Assembly (NCBI RefSeq): GCF_030323265.1 | Contig: NZ_CP104992.1 | Location: 2,641,501-2,705,500 of the forward strand | Reading direction: 5' to 3' | DNA length: 64,000 nt | Source: Terrirhizobium terrae | GTDB taxonomy: Bacteria; Pseudomonadota; Alphaproteobacteria; Rhizobiales; Rhizobiaceae | Shown: piece after piece, positions 35,897 through 45,325 of the stretch | How positions within the stretch are numbered: the stretch's first letter is position 1 | Layout of the letters: each line of letters opens with the position of its first letter | Notes under the pieces: model-generated | The model's database searches: none | What the model saw: only the letters and a program-made list of their open reading frames with translations | Told to the model about the DNA's origin: nothing | Position numbers and translations under genes: made by a program

Positions 35897-36514
35897 TCAG
35901 TTGCGGGCAATTGCTTCCAGGAAATCGCAGGCGCGGTCGGCGCCACCGATGGAGATCGTGTGGCCGAGGCCCGGTTCGATCACGGTCTCAACCGAAAGAC
36001 CGGCCGCCTTCAATTCGGTTTCCGCCTTTTCCGTCTCCCAGGAAGGAATGACCGGGTCGGATGTGCCGTGGATCAGCATGATCTTCGTTGCCTTGGGTGG
36101 CGCAAGCGGCGTCTCGCTCGCCAGCCGGCCGGAAAAGCCGACCACGGCCGCAACAGGCCAGCGTCCGCTTGCCACCGCATCGAGCGACATGATCGTGCCC
36201 TGCGAGAAGCCCACCAGCACGACGCGGTCGAGACGACCGTTGAAACCGTTTTCCTCGATGATATCGGAAATCACCGTGTCGAAGGCCGGGCGGGCGGCGG
36301 TGATGCGGGCCGGGCGGTTTTCCTCGGTCACGCCGGCGACGCTGAACCATTGATAGCCCGATCCGAAATTCGACGGCTCCGGTGCGTTGGGCGAAACGAA
36401 CACCGCCTCCGGCAGGCGTGCCTTCCAGCTTTCGCCGAGCGGTGCGAGATCGGCGCCATTCGAGCCGACGCCGTGCAGCAGGATGACGAGGAGGGCGTTT
36501 GCAGAAACCGTCAT
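35897..36514 (-). CDS. alpha/beta hydrolase, phospholipase/carboxylesterase type
   Basis: A 205-residue esterase of the carboxylesterase 2 group. Start at 36514 (MTVSANALLVILLHGVGSNGADL) is chosen, as the longer frame gives a nonsensical leader; AAGG lies upstream. Catalytic Ser in VLVGFSQGTIMSLD, Asp in IHGTSDPVIP, His in PGLGHTISIGG. It is predicted to be cytoplasmic. It hydrolyses short-chain esters or lysophospholipids in relatives. Single gene convergent with the dioxygenase. Confidence 0.92.
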   Translation of the reverse strand: MTVSANALLVILLHGVGSNGADLAPLGESWKARLPEAVFVSPNAPEPSNFGSGYQWFSVAGVTEENRPARITAARPAFDTVISDIIEENGFNGRLDRVVLVGFSQGTIMSLDAVASGRWPVAAVVGFSGRLASETPLAPPKATKIMLIHGTSDPVIPSWETEKAETELKAAGLSVETVIEPGLGHTISIGGADRACDFLEAIARN

Positions 36515-36636
36515 GGGAATACCTTGTCTGAAATCGAAGCGGATCATCCGTAGCCTACCATCTAGGGCGTCCGCATGACGGTGGATAGTCGATAACCGTT
36601 GACCGCTCCGTTCACCGGCGGGGACCGCTTTGCATT

Positions 36637-37947
36637 TCAGGCAGGAAGTGTTCCGCTGATCGTCCTTTCCGCTACGGATGCGGAGATATCCCCGGTCGGC
36701 TGGTAATCGAAGCCGCCCTGCCGTCCGTAGGATCGCACGCCGAAGCGCGCCAGATGCCCGATCGCGCGATCGGCCGCGGCAGTGGCGCCTTTCAGGTAGA
36801 CGGGGTAGGCATGGTCCAGGAGGTTGCTGCCTTCCAGAACAAGGTCGCCGTCGAACAGCCCTTTGCGGGCAACATCCCTGCGAAAATCCTCGTCGTAATG
36901 GTCGCTCGTCAGCGGCTCGCCCGTCACCGTGAACTCGACGGAGAAATAGGCTCGGCCTTCCACCTCCCCATAGAAATCGGAATGGATGGTCAGGCGCTTC
37001 CACAGCCCGCGGTCATGAAAATTGTAGAGAACATTGCTATCGAAACCACGATGGCCGATGAAGCTGTAGAAGAGGCTGACAAGTCTGGCGCTCTTCAATT
37101 CGGATGGGATAGGCATGCCGCAATAGCGTAGTGCGGTGGCAAGCGGCACGGTCGAGAACAGTTCCGCGGCATGGACGCTTCCCGACGCGAGCAGCACTGC
37201 CATCGACCCGTCGCCATTCTGTGTAATTGCCTGCACGGCCGCGGCCAGCTGAACGATGGCTCCCTTTTCCCGGATCATGTCGGCGACCTTCGAGTAGATT
37301 TCCTGAAACCCTGCCTTCGGTCGCACCAAGCAGGCGTTCTTCTCTGTCCCGGCTTGCCCGCGCAGGCTCCGCAGTAACCCCTTGAGATTGGCGTTGCGCG
37401 CCACCCAGCCCATCCTCTTGCGCGCGAACGAGCTTTCCACCATGTCCGGCTCTGCCGAATAGAAGCGTCGCAGATAGGGGATCAATCCGCTGACATTGGC
37501 GAATTCCCTGCCGATCCAGTAGGTAATGAAATCAAGCGCGCTTGCTTGCTGATCGACGGTCAGGCGGGAGTGAACCAGCGACGACACGATATGCGCCTGT
37601 TTTGCGGGTGGTAGGCCGAGCAGGTCCCGTTTGAGATCGAAGGGGTAGGAGCTGACCTCGCCATCCGGCCGCACCTTTGAGACCTGCGCCTCGGCCGGCA
37701 GATAGAGCGGCAGAAGCTGCGGAAAGTGTCGGAAGAAGGCCGAGTTTTGGTGGAAGAAAAAGCAGCCGATATCGAAGCTCATCCCGCCGATCTCGCGGCT
37801 GATATGGTTGCCGCCGAGTTCGGCATAATCATCCAGCAGCAAAACTTTCCTGCCTTGATCGGCAAGCAGATAGGCTGAGACGAGGCCGGATATGCCCGCG
37901 CCGAGTACGATCGCATCGAACCGTGTATCCGGACAGTATTGCTGCAA
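36637..37947 (-). CDS. FAD-dependent amine-oxidase-like oxidoreductase
   Basis: A 436-residue flavoprotein. Dinucleotide-binding motif DAIVLGAGISGLVSAYLLA at residues about 10-28, then DDYAELGGNHISRE. This topology resembles protoporphyrinogen oxidase, UDP-galactopyranose mutase and carotenoid-type desaturases; the rest of the sequence does not decide between them. The only available start is a TTG (37947) with a weak ribosome site (GGGATC), so the N terminus might be truncated by an indel. Function unknown; a role in cell-surface sugar or lipid metabolism is conjecture. Confidence 0.75.
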   Translation of the reverse strand: MQQYCPDTRFDAIVLGAGISGLVSAYLLADQGRKVLLLDDYAELGGNHISREIGGMSFDIGCFFFHQNSAFFRHFPQLLPLYLPAEAQVSKVRPDGEVSSYPFDLKRDLLGLPPAKQAHIVSSLVHSRLTVDQQASALDFITYWIGREFANVSGLIPYLRRFYSAEPDMVESSFARKRMGWVARNANLKGLLRSLRGQAGTEKNACLVRPKAGFQEIYSKVADMIREKGAIVQLAAAVQAITQNGDGSMAVLLASGSVHAAELFSTVPLATALRYCGMPIPSELKSARLVSLFYSFIGHRGFDSNVLYNFHDRGLWKRLTIHSDFYGEVEGRAYFSVEFTVTGEPLTSDHYDEDFRRDVARKGLFDGDLVLEGSNLLDHAYPVYLKGATAAADRAIGHLARFGVRSYGRQGGFDYQPTGDISASVAERTISGTLPA

Positions 37948-38099
37948 GGCTGTGATCCCGAGAGGCCAGGGGGACGTCGTTTGGTAAGGATATTAGAATA
38001 TGCGAAATTGACTGAGGAAATCGCTTCAAAGAATAGTTGTCAACGGAATCTGATTTTATCTTAAGGTGTATGGCCCGAGTGGATGTGGGGAGCAGTATT

Positions 38100-39836
38100 T
38101 TACCGGTGGTGACTTGCTGATGGTCGACTGATCTCGGTCTTGGCAGAGATTGTCTCGTCGGCCCCGGTAAGCTCGAAATACTCCTCGATCGGCTCCGCCT
38201 TGCCGATCAGATGCCCCTGCAAATTCTGGCACTGCGCCTCCTCCAGGAACGCCCGTTGCTCCTCTGTCTCCACGCCCTCCGCGACAATGGGAATGTTGAG
38301 CCCGCGCCCAAGACCGATCACGGCGCGGACGATCTCGTCGGCGCTGCTGTCGGTCACCAGTTTCGACGTAAACGATTTGTCGATCTTGATCGTGTCGAAG
38401 GGGAAGGCCTGCAGATAGGAGAGGGAGGAATAGCCGGTGCCGAAATCGTCCATCGCGATCCTGACCCCGAGCGCCTTCAGCCCGCGCAGGATCTGCAGCG
38501 CCCTGGCAAAATCCTGCACCAGCACGCCCTCGGTCACTTCCAGCTCCAGCCGTTCCGGCGCAAGGCCGGTTTCCAGCAGCGCCAGATGCACGTCGCCGAC
38601 GAGATTTTCCTGGCGGAACTGGATTGGTGAGACGTTGATTGCGATCATCAGCTGGTTTGGCCAGCTTGCGGCCTCGCGGCAGGCCTCCTTCAGCACCCAG
38701 CGGCCGATCTCAACGATCAGCCCGCTTTCCTCCGCCGGCGGTATGAAGACGTCGGGTGTCACCAGTCCGCGGGTGGGGTGCTGCCAGCGCAACAGCGCCT
38801 CGAAACCGAAAACCTCTCCGGTGACGGAAGCCTGCGGCTGGTAGTGCAGTGTCAACTCGTGACGGCCGATGGCATGGCGCAGGTCCTGCTGCAGCATGCG
38901 CCGCTCATGCATGCGCCGGTCCATCTGGGCGTTGAAGGCGCAGTAGCGCCCGCGCCCGTCGCCCTTGGCGCGGTAGAGAGCGGCATCGGCATTGGCAAGC
39001 AGCGAGGCGGCGTCGGTGCCGTCCTGCGGGAACATCGCGATCCCCATGCTGAGGCTGATCCTCAATCCGCGGCCTTCGACCTCGACGTCCTCCTCCATCG
39101 CCCGCATCAGGCTTTCGGCGAGCCGCGTCACCGCTTCCGGCTGGATCTCGCCGACGCTGACGACGGTAAACTCGTCGCCGCCGAGCCTTGCTGCAAGGTC
39201 ATGGGTGCCGAGCACCTGCTTCAGCCGTCGTGCTAGTTCCGTCAGCACGATATCGCCTGCCGCATGGCCGAACAGGTCATTGATGTCCTTGAAGCGGTCG
39301 ACGTCGAAGCTCATCACCCCGAACTGCCGGCGCGTCACCTGACCTTCGGCGATCAGGCTTGCAAACCTTGCTGTGAAATGTGCCCGGTTCGGCAGGTCGG
39401 TCAGCGGGTCGTGATGGGCGAGGTAGGAAACGCGCTGCTCCGCAGCGATCCGGGCGGTGATGTCCTGCTGGGTGCTGAGAATGAACTTTCCGTCGAGCAG
39501 GATGTCGTGCACGGCGATGATCTTGTCGCCGATCTGGATTTCCGCTTCCGACGAGCCGTCCTTGATCAGCTTGCGCTTCAGCCTTTCGAAGAAGATCAGC
39601 GGGTCCTCTTTCCAATCCGAGAGCTGGTTGTTCTCGGCGAGCTCGGCAAAACTTTCCTTGCCGGTGATGCCGTCCTTGCCGCGGTCGTGCAGCGCATGGA
39701 AGGCCTGGTTCTCGTAGATGATATGGCCGTCGAGATCGATCAGCACCACGGCCACCGGAAGATTGTCCATCGCGGCCCTGACCATCTTCAGCCGAGCCGC
39801 TTCATCCGAATGCACGCCTGTCTCTGCCGTCGCCAT
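38100..39836 (-). CDS. PAS-GGDEF-EAL c-di-GMP turnover protein
   Basis: A 578-residue cytoplasmic protein without membrane segments. PAS domain at residues about 25-130 (VLIDLDGHIIYENQAF), GGDEF domain with intact LGGDEF, and EAL domain with FEALLRWQHP, NVSPIQF, EVTEGV, MDDFGTGYSSL, KIDKSF and VAEGVET. Both active sites look complete, so the protein could both make and degrade c-di-GMP; the direction is not predictable. A second EAL protein (16.2 kb) lies in the window. Confidence 0.94.
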   Translation of the reverse strand: MATAETGVHSDEAARLKMVRAAMDNLPVAVVLIDLDGHIIYENQAFHALHDRGKDGITGKESFAELAENNQLSDWKEDPLIFFERLKRKLIKDGSSEAEIQIGDKIIAVHDILLDGKFILSTQQDITARIAAEQRVSYLAHHDPLTDLPNRAHFTARFASLIAEGQVTRRQFGVMSFDVDRFKDINDLFGHAAGDIVLTELARRLKQVLGTHDLAARLGGDEFTVVSVGEIQPEAVTRLAESLMRAMEEDVEVEGRGLRISLSMGIAMFPQDGTDAASLLANADAALYRAKGDGRGRYCAFNAQMDRRMHERRMLQQDLRHAIGRHELTLHYQPQASVTGEVFGFEALLRWQHPTRGLVTPDVFIPPAEESGLIVEIGRWVLKEACREAASWPNQLMIAINVSPIQFRQENLVGDVHLALLETGLAPERLELEVTEGVLVQDFARALQILRGLKALGVRIAMDDFGTGYSSLSYLQAFPFDTIKIDKSFTSKLVTDSSADEIVRAVIGLGRGLNIPIVAEGVETEEQRAFLEEAQCQNLQGHLIGKAEPIEEYFELTGADETISAKTEISRPSASHHR

Positions 39837-39905
39837 GCCTCGCTCCCGTGGATCGGCAAGAAAGTTAGGCTAGCACGTTTAAATATTAGATAATACGAAT
39901 ATTAA

Positions 39906-40649
39906 TCAGACGAAGCGCACCGCAGCCGTCCCGATGATGATGACGGAAACCGCGATCATCAGCGGCTTGACCGGTAGCTTCTTGACGATGAAGGCGCCGA
40001 ACGGTGCCGCCAGCACGCCGCCGAGGATAAGGCCGAGCGCCGACGACAGTTCCGACCAGCCGAGCGCCAGGATGAAGGTCAGCGAGATCACGGTCGTCAC
40101 CGCGAATTCGGTCAGGTTTGTGGAGCCGATCACCTTTTTTGGGTCATGGCCGCGACCGAGCAGCGAGCTCGTCACGATCGGGCCCCAGCCGCCACCACCC
40201 ATCGCGTCCAGCACACCCCCGGCACCACCGACATAGGGCACGATCCAGTCATGCACGTCGCGCGGCCATTTGGGCTGGAACGCCTTGTAGAGAATGTAGA
40301 TGCCGATCAGCACGAGATAGGCCGAGACGAAGGGTTCGATCGCCTCGCCGTCGATATTGGCCAGCAGATAGGCGCCGATCGCCCCGCCCACCATGCCGGC
40401 CGGCGCAAGACGCAGTACCAGTCGCCAGTCGACATTGCGGTGATAGAGATGGGAAAGCCCGGACGCGGCGGTGGTAAAACACTCGGTCACATGCGTCATG
40501 GCGCTCGCCGCTGCAGGCGCCACGCCGAAGGTGAGAAGGCTGGTTGTCGTCAGAACGCCGAAGGCCATTCCGAGTGCACCATCGACGATCTGGGCAAAGA
40601 AGCCGATCGCGACGAAGACGAGAAAGTCGGAGTTGAGGAAGTCGAACAT
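39906..40649 (-). CDS. TauE/SafE-family sulfite exporter-like protein
   Basis: A 247-residue inner-membrane permease with about eight membrane segments. Start at 40649 (MFDFLNSDFLVF) is favoured by AGGAGA at proper spacing. The family motif pair is ALGMAFGVLTTT near the N terminus and VGGAGGVLDAMGGGGWGPIV in the middle. Members export sulfite or sulfoacetate-related anions, or transport small organic anions. Single gene; the neighbours give no pathway hint. Confidence 0.92.
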   Translation of the reverse strand: MFDFLNSDFLVFVAIGFFAQIVDGALGMAFGVLTTTSLLTFGVAPAAASAMTHVTECFTTAASGLSHLYHRNVDWRLVLRLAPAGMVGGAIGAYLLANIDGEAIEPFVSAYLVLIGIYILYKAFQPKWPRDVHDWIVPYVGGAGGVLDAMGGGGWGPIVTSSLLGRGHDPKKVIGSTNLTEFAVTTVISLTFILALGWSELSSALGLILGGVLAAPFGAFIVKKLPVKPLMIAVSVIIIGTAAVRFV

Positions 40650-40735
40650 CGCATCTTCTCCTGGCTTGTTCCCAGCGGGACGTAATCCGCGATAGGGCAA
40701 AATGTTCCCGGCCGCGTGCGACCGGGAACGCCGTC

Positions 40736-41425
40736 TCAGGCCGCCATCGCCCCGCTATCCGCCATGGCCGCTGGCGCGATGATCGTCGCCTTCAGCCGGT
40801 CTACAGCCGCCTCCAGCGTCTCGAAGGCGGCGAGCCCGCGGGAGCCGATCGCCGCTGCCGCGCGCCGCATTGCGCCCAGCGAACCCGCCAGGTCATCGAC
40901 CGTCAGGTCGCCATCCGGACAAGTGCTCATGCGCCGCTGCCGGTCGGCCAGCTTGAAGGCCTCTTCCGCCAGCGTGGTGAACAATCGGTCCATCGCGGAA
41001 GCCCGGTTGCCGCTGTCGTCCATCGCCCGTGCTATGCTGGTGCGGACATCGAGATGGTAGCCGGTCAGCGCCCGGAACAATGCGACGTCCGCGGCCGAAT
41101 AGTGGCTTGCGGATGCCGAAGCCTCGGCCATGAACGGGCTCAAGACCGAAACCGGCAATGGCGGGGCAGGGGGCGAAGGCGGGGCAGGTGGACTTGCCTC
41201 CGCGGGATCTCCGAAAATCTGCGTTTCCGTCAGAAGATCGATCTGGGAAGTATCGAGCGGGGGCGAGACAGTCTCGCCCTCGTGTTTATCGTCGTCTTGA
41301 TCCGCACCTGCGGCAATGGCAGGCACATGATCGGCATCCCGCAGCAGGAACTGCGGCACCGGTGGAATGTCGTTGCTGCTCACAATGATCTCGTTGGGGT
41401 CTCGTCGGTCAAAGTCAAAAATCAA
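40736..41425 (-). CDS. hypothetical protein, acidic N terminus and helical C terminus
   Basis: 229 residues, no signal peptide or membrane segment. The N-terminal half is acidic, with a proline-alanine stretch (EASPPAPPSPPAPPLPV); the C-terminal half is helical (LFRALTGYHLDVRTSIARAMDD, LADRQRRMSTC, LAAFETLEAAVDRLKATII). It resembles rhizobial conserved proteins of unknown function. The gene lies between tauE and a small exported protein, all on the same strand; no operon link is certain. Confidence 0.7.
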   Translation of the reverse strand: MIFDFDRRDPNEIIVSSNDIPPVPQFLLRDADHVPAIAAGADQDDDKHEGETVSPPLDTSQIDLLTETQIFGDPAEASPPAPPSPPAPPLPVSVLSPFMAEASASASHYSAADVALFRALTGYHLDVRTSIARAMDDSGNRASAMDRLFTTLAEEAFKLADRQRRMSTCPDGDLTVDDLAGSLGAMRRAAAAIGSRGLAAFETLEAAVDRLKATIIAPAAMADSGAMAA

Positions 41426-41516
41426 ACGGGATGTTCAAAACGAGACGAACCTAGAGCGGCAATCCTGCGCGAAGCTGATTGAGATTCAGTTTAATGCGGC
41501 AGTCGCAAAATGGCCC

Positions 41517-41840
41517 CTAAGGCGCGACGCTCAGCTGTTCGGCGCTGATCTCGCCGCCGGTCTCCGCAGTCTTCTTCTGCTTGTCGTAGACGCAGATCGT
41601 GCTGATCTCGGTCGTCGCGCCGACCGCCTTGCCGGTGACGACCGCAAGCCCGAAATGTTCGCTGCCATAGGGATCGACGATGGTGCGTCCATCTGCGATC
41701 AGCTCCTTGGCCGATTCGAGACACGCCTTGGAAACATCCGTCTGGAACTGCGTCCAGGCGTCGTCGGAAGATGCCTCGGCGACGCCTGCGGCGGCAAGCA
41801 CGGGCACGAGCGTTGCGAATATCGTCATTGTCGTCTTCAT
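41517..41840 (-). CDS. small exported hypothetical protein
   Basis: 107 residues. The start at 41840 gives signal peptide MKTTMTIFATLVPVLAAAGVAEA followed by mature sequence with two cysteines (KACLESAKEL and STICVYD). GGAGG lies upstream. Periplasmic; function unknown. The two Cys may form a disulfide. The longer frame upstream is rejected because it has no ribosome site and lies in a basic nonsense stretch. Confidence 0.75.
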   Translation of the reverse strand: MKTTMTIFATLVPVLAAAGVAEASSDDAWTQFQTDVSKACLESAKELIADGRTIVDPYGSEHFGLAVVTGKAVGATTEISTICVYDKQKKTAETGGEISAEQLSVAP

Positions 41841-42063
41841 CGAAGCGTTTCCTCCATGGGGCGTCTTTTGTGGGCGTTCTTTTTCACGGCGCTTTGCGTC
41901 GGAACGATGTTCGCCGAAGCGGCGTTGAATGGGCGAGGCGCTGCGACGTGTCTTTGGCTTTTTGCCACAATTTTGGCCTTGGGGCCGTTGCCTCTTTTCG
42001 GGCACCCTCCTATGTTCCCGCTCGACGCTGACCCAAGGTGTTTGCCGAAAAGGAGTAGAACCT

Positions 42064-42666
42064 ATGGCTTTCGAACTTCCCGAACTCCCCTACGACTACG
42101 AAGCTCTTGCGCCCTTCATGTCGAAGGAAACGCTCGAATTCCACCACGACAAGCACCACAAGGCCTATGTCGACAACGGCAACAAGCTTGCCGCCGAAGC
42201 CGGCATGGCTGACCTGTCGGTCGAGGAAGTCGTCAAGAAGTCCTTCGGCACCAACCAGGGCCTCTTCAACAACGCTGCCCAGCACTACAACCACATCCAT
42301 TTCTGGAAGTGGATGAAGAAGGACGGCGGCGGCAACAAGCTGCCGGGCAAGCTGGAAAGCGCCTTCACCTCCGACCTCGGCGGCTACGACAAGTTCAAGG
42401 CCGATTTCATCGCCGCTGGCACGACCCAGTTCGGTTCGGGCTGGGCCTGGCTCTCGGTCAAGGATGGCAAGCTCGCCATCTCCAAGACCCCGAACGGCGA
42501 AAACCCGCTCGTCCACGGCGCATCCCCGATCCTCGGCGTCGACGTATGGGAACACTCCTACTACATCGACTACCGCAACGCCCGTCCGAAGTACCTCGAA
42601 GCCTTCGTCGACAGCCTGATCAACTGGGACTACGTCCTGGAAATGTACGAAGCCGCTGCGAAGTAA
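42064..42666 (+). CDS. sodB: superoxide dismutase, Fe/Mn type
   Basis: A 200-residue enzyme starting MAFELPELPYDYEAL with AAAAGGAG upstream. The metal ligands are His27 in EFHHDKHHKAYV, His in NHIHFWKWM, and Asp/His in LGVDVWEHSYYIDY. The GGG block (KKDGGGNKLP) and Gly-Ala-Gln region (AAGTTQFGSGWAWL) lean to the Fe type but a cambialistic enzyme is possible. Converts superoxide to peroxide in the cytoplasm; complements Ohr in the stress set. A terminator follows at 42694. Confidence 0.95.
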   Translation: MAFELPELPYDYEALAPFMSKETLEFHHDKHHKAYVDNGNKLAAEAGMADLSVEEVVKKSFGTNQGLFNNAAQHYNHIHFWKWMKKDGGGNKLPGKLESAFTSDLGGYDKFKADFIAAGTTQFGSGWAWLSVKDGKLAISKTPNGENPLVHGASPILGVDVWEHSYYIDYRNARPKYLEAFVDSLINWDYVLEMYEAAAK

Positions 42667-42693
42667 CCTACGGTTCGTATTGATTTTTGAAGG

Positions 42694-42724
42694 CACCCGG
42701 CGTCGGAAGGCGTCGGGTGTTTTT
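42694..42724 (+). terminator. terminator after sodB
   Basis: Arms CACCCGGCG (42694-42702) and CGTCGGGTG (42711-42719), one G-T pair, followed by TTTTT. Confidence 0.8.
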
Positions 42725-42769
42725 GCTTGTGGAAACAATCGGTCATTACCGGGCTTGTTTCGTAAGCGA

Positions 42770-44296
42770 TCATCCGGCCAGCTCAAAATCCGGCAACTTG
42801 AACGTCTTGCTGTTGAAGGCGTCGGTAGGCCCGTAGAAACGGATGGCGGGCAGTGGTCTTTTTCCCGCCGTCGGTATCCAGTTCGCCTCAAGCCCGTCCG
42901 GCGCTTTCGGACCGACATAGATGCTGACGCCCCCATCCGCATTCTTCTTCATCTTGTCGAGGTCGTAGGAAGACAATGTCGTTCGCTGCAGATCGCTGTA
43001 GATGAATGACATCGTGGCACGGTCATAGACCGTCAGAGCCCAGAACTGCTTCACCGGCATTTTGGCGGGGATGTCCAGCCTGTAGAGTTTTCCCGCTTCC
43101 AGAAGCTTCCCATCCTTGTCGGCCATTGCCATCATGTACTGGGTCGCCGGCATGTCGCTCAACACCTTCGGCATGTAGGTGCACCAGAAATATTCCGCGG
43201 CACGCGGGACGAGGTCTATGTAGTCGTCGTAGATGAACGAAAAAGTCTTGTTGCCATCGGCCTGCAGCAGGGAGACATAGTGCCGATCCGGCCAGTAGCG
43301 CATGGTTTCCGGCATGTGGTCGAACCAATCCTGAAGGTAGAACCACACATCGATGGCCGCCTGATGCATGGCGCGCCTGGCGGTTTCATCCGGAGCAAAA
43401 GGTTTGCCCTTTTCGATCCCGAGCGACTTCAGCATGCCCATCATCACCTTGTCATGCTCGTTGACGGGCTCGACGCTGACGATGGCATGCATGTCTTCGA
43501 AATATCGCTCATCGTAGAAGGGCAATGTCGGGTAACGCCGATCGATCGGATCGACGAATTTCTGCTCCGGCGGAGTGCCCGCCTCACTGAGATAGTACAT
43601 TCGCAGGCGCTTGGCATAGGCGTAGGCATCGGATGTCGACTTGCCGGTCGCCGGCACGGAACGGAAGGCAAATGCGATGCGATAGTTCGGAGATTTTATC
43701 TGGATGTATCCCTCCGGTATTTTGTCGGCGTAGCCCGGCGGCGTGAACAGCAGCTTTCCGCCCTTGCCCTGATCGACACCCGACGGTCCGACATCGGCAA
43801 TGGTCAGCTGCCATGCATCCACGACCTGCCCATAGAGACTGCCATCAGGACCGGCCACTGGGACTTCCAGGACGACCGGACCTTTCTGCAGGTCCGTGAA
43901 GGCGGAGATGTAGGGCGTCGTGCTGTTCGCGGTGATGGCTTCCAGCTTCGGCGTCGCGACAGCGGAGTAGGCAATGATGTCGTTGTCCTTCATGCCGAGA
44001 TCCGAGATCGCGGCACGGCGGAACGCATAGATCGCATTCGCGGGAATATTCCAGAGCGCTGCCTCGAAGGCACGCTGATACTTGATCTGGTAGTCGAAAT
44101 CCTTGGTCGAAGGAGTGTCACCCTTGGCTGGCTGCCCGCCGAGCGGATTTTGTCCGTTCTGAGCCAAAGAGATTGTCGGGATTGCAGCGATTGGTATGGC
44201 GGCGACGAAGGCCGGCGCCACGAAGCCGGTCACGCCTTGCCGCAGGACCTCGCGGCGATTGAGAAGCCATTGGCCGATAACGTCGCTGCCAGACAT
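42770..44296 (-). CDS. DUF1254/DUF1214 domain protein with Tat-like signal
   Basis: A 508-residue exported protein. The start at 44296 gives MSGSDVIGQWLLNRREVLRQGVTG, with an RR pair and a hydrophobic stretch ending near AIPTISLAQN, consistent with Tat export. The N-terminal half is DUF1254 (AYSAVATPKLEAITANSTTPY, DLQKGPVVLEVP) and the C-terminal half is DUF1214 (YDRATMSFIY, SSYDLDKMKKNADGGVSIYVGP). Function unknown; such proteins are often induced in bacteria growing on plant or fatty substrates. GGGAG precedes the start. Confidence 0.85.
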   Translation of the reverse strand: MSGSDVIGQWLLNRREVLRQGVTGFVAPAFVAAIPIAAIPTISLAQNGQNPLGGQPAKGDTPSTKDFDYQIKYQRAFEAALWNIPANAIYAFRRAAISDLGMKDNDIIAYSAVATPKLEAITANSTTPYISAFTDLQKGPVVLEVPVAGPDGSLYGQVVDAWQLTIADVGPSGVDQGKGGKLLFTPPGYADKIPEGYIQIKSPNYRIAFAFRSVPATGKSTSDAYAYAKRLRMYYLSEAGTPPEQKFVDPIDRRYPTLPFYDERYFEDMHAIVSVEPVNEHDKVMMGMLKSLGIEKGKPFAPDETARRAMHQAAIDVWFYLQDWFDHMPETMRYWPDRHYVSLLQADGNKTFSFIYDDYIDLVPRAAEYFWCTYMPKVLSDMPATQYMMAMADKDGKLLEAGKLYRLDIPAKMPVKQFWALTVYDRATMSFIYSDLQRTTLSSYDLDKMKKNADGGVSIYVGPKAPDGLEANWIPTAGKRPLPAIRFYGPTDAFNSKTFKLPDFELAG

Positions 44297-44482
44297 CCGT
44301 GCGTCTCCCTTCAAGCTGATGAGCGGAATTGGACGCGACCAAGACCGAAAGCGGAAGTACGTTACGGTAAATGTCGGCGTAACCTGACTATCAGTCCACT
44401 TCGGGCCCATGGCGCCGACGGTCTGATGGCTGTTCTTAGTCCTGTCACACCACTGTCACGTCCCGCGATTACGCCGCGCGGC

Positions 44483-45325
44483 ATGTCCTCTGCAGAACCG
44501 CTCATCCGTTTCGGTGTCATCGCCGATCCCCAATATGCTGATGCCGATCCCAAGCCGGAGGCGGAGCGATACTATCGTAACAGCCCGAAGAAGCTTGCCG
44601 AGGCGATCGAGGTCTTCAATGGTGAAGACCTTTCCTTCGTCGTTACGCTCGGCGATCTGATCGACCGCGACTGGCAGAGCTTCGATGCCATCCTGCCGCT
44701 CTATGACGCGCTGCGCCACGAGAGCATTCTCCTGCCCGGCAACCATGATTTCTACGTTGCGCCGGAGAAGATGTGCGAGGTGCATGCCCGCCTCGGCATG
44801 CCGGCGCCATGGCATCATTTCTCACGCAGCGGCATCCGCCTCGTGGTGATCGATGGCAACGAGATCAGCCTCTTCTCCACGCCGGAAGGCGATCCGCGCC
44901 ACGCGGAAGCGGGTCGTCGCCTCGAGGCGCTGACGGCCGCGGGCGCGATCAACGCCAAGGCCTGGAATGCCGGCATCAGCGACACCCAGTTCGCCTGGCT
45001 GGAAGAAACGCTTACTGAGGCCAGGGCGAGGGAAGAAAAGGTCGTGGTCATGGGCCACTATCCGCTCTTTCCCGAGCATGACCACAATCTCTGGGATTGC
45101 GACCGGGTCGTCGACCTTTTCCAGCGTTCCGGTAATGTCATCGCCTATCTCAACGGCCATTATCACGCCGGCAATCTCGGCCGCCACGGCTCCACCTGGT
45201 ATGTGAATTTCAAGGGCATGGTCGATACCGAGACGGAAAATACTTTTGCCGTCGTCGAACTCTATGCCGACCGCATCGAGATTATCGGCCATGGCCGCGA
45301 GGAAAGCCGCACGCTGCCTCTGTAA
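44483..45325 (+). CDS. metallophosphoesterase (calcineurin-like)
   Basis: About 280 residues. Metal-binding motifs are present in order: RFGVIADPQY (DxQ variant of DxH), GDLIDRD, PGNHDF, VMGHYPLF and LNGHYHAG. This matches the ADP-ribose/CDP-alcohol-type phosphodiesterases. Start at 44483 (MSSAEPLIRFG) lacks a clear ribosome site; an ATG at 44426 is possible. The stop codon is one base before the convergent WYL gene's stop, so the two genes abut. Confidence 0.85.
   Translation: MSSAEPLIRFGVIADPQYADADPKPEAERYYRNSPKKLAEAIEVFNGEDLSFVVTLGDLIDRDWQSFDAILPLYDALRHESILLPGNHDFYVAPEKMCEVHARLGMPAPWHHFSRSGIRLVVIDGNEISLFSTPEGDPRHAEAGRRLEALTAAGAINAKAWNAGISDTQFAWLEETLTEARAREEKVVVMGHYPLFPEHDHNLWDCDRVVDLFQRSGNVIAYLNGHYHAGNLGRHGSTWYVNFKGMVDTETENTFAVVELYADRIEIIGHGREESRTLPL

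Noticed and set aside
43280-44482. Long N-terminal extension of the metallophosphoesterase frame
   Set aside because: It lies fully opposite the DUF1254 gene and has no homologous features; the real start is near 44483 or 44426.
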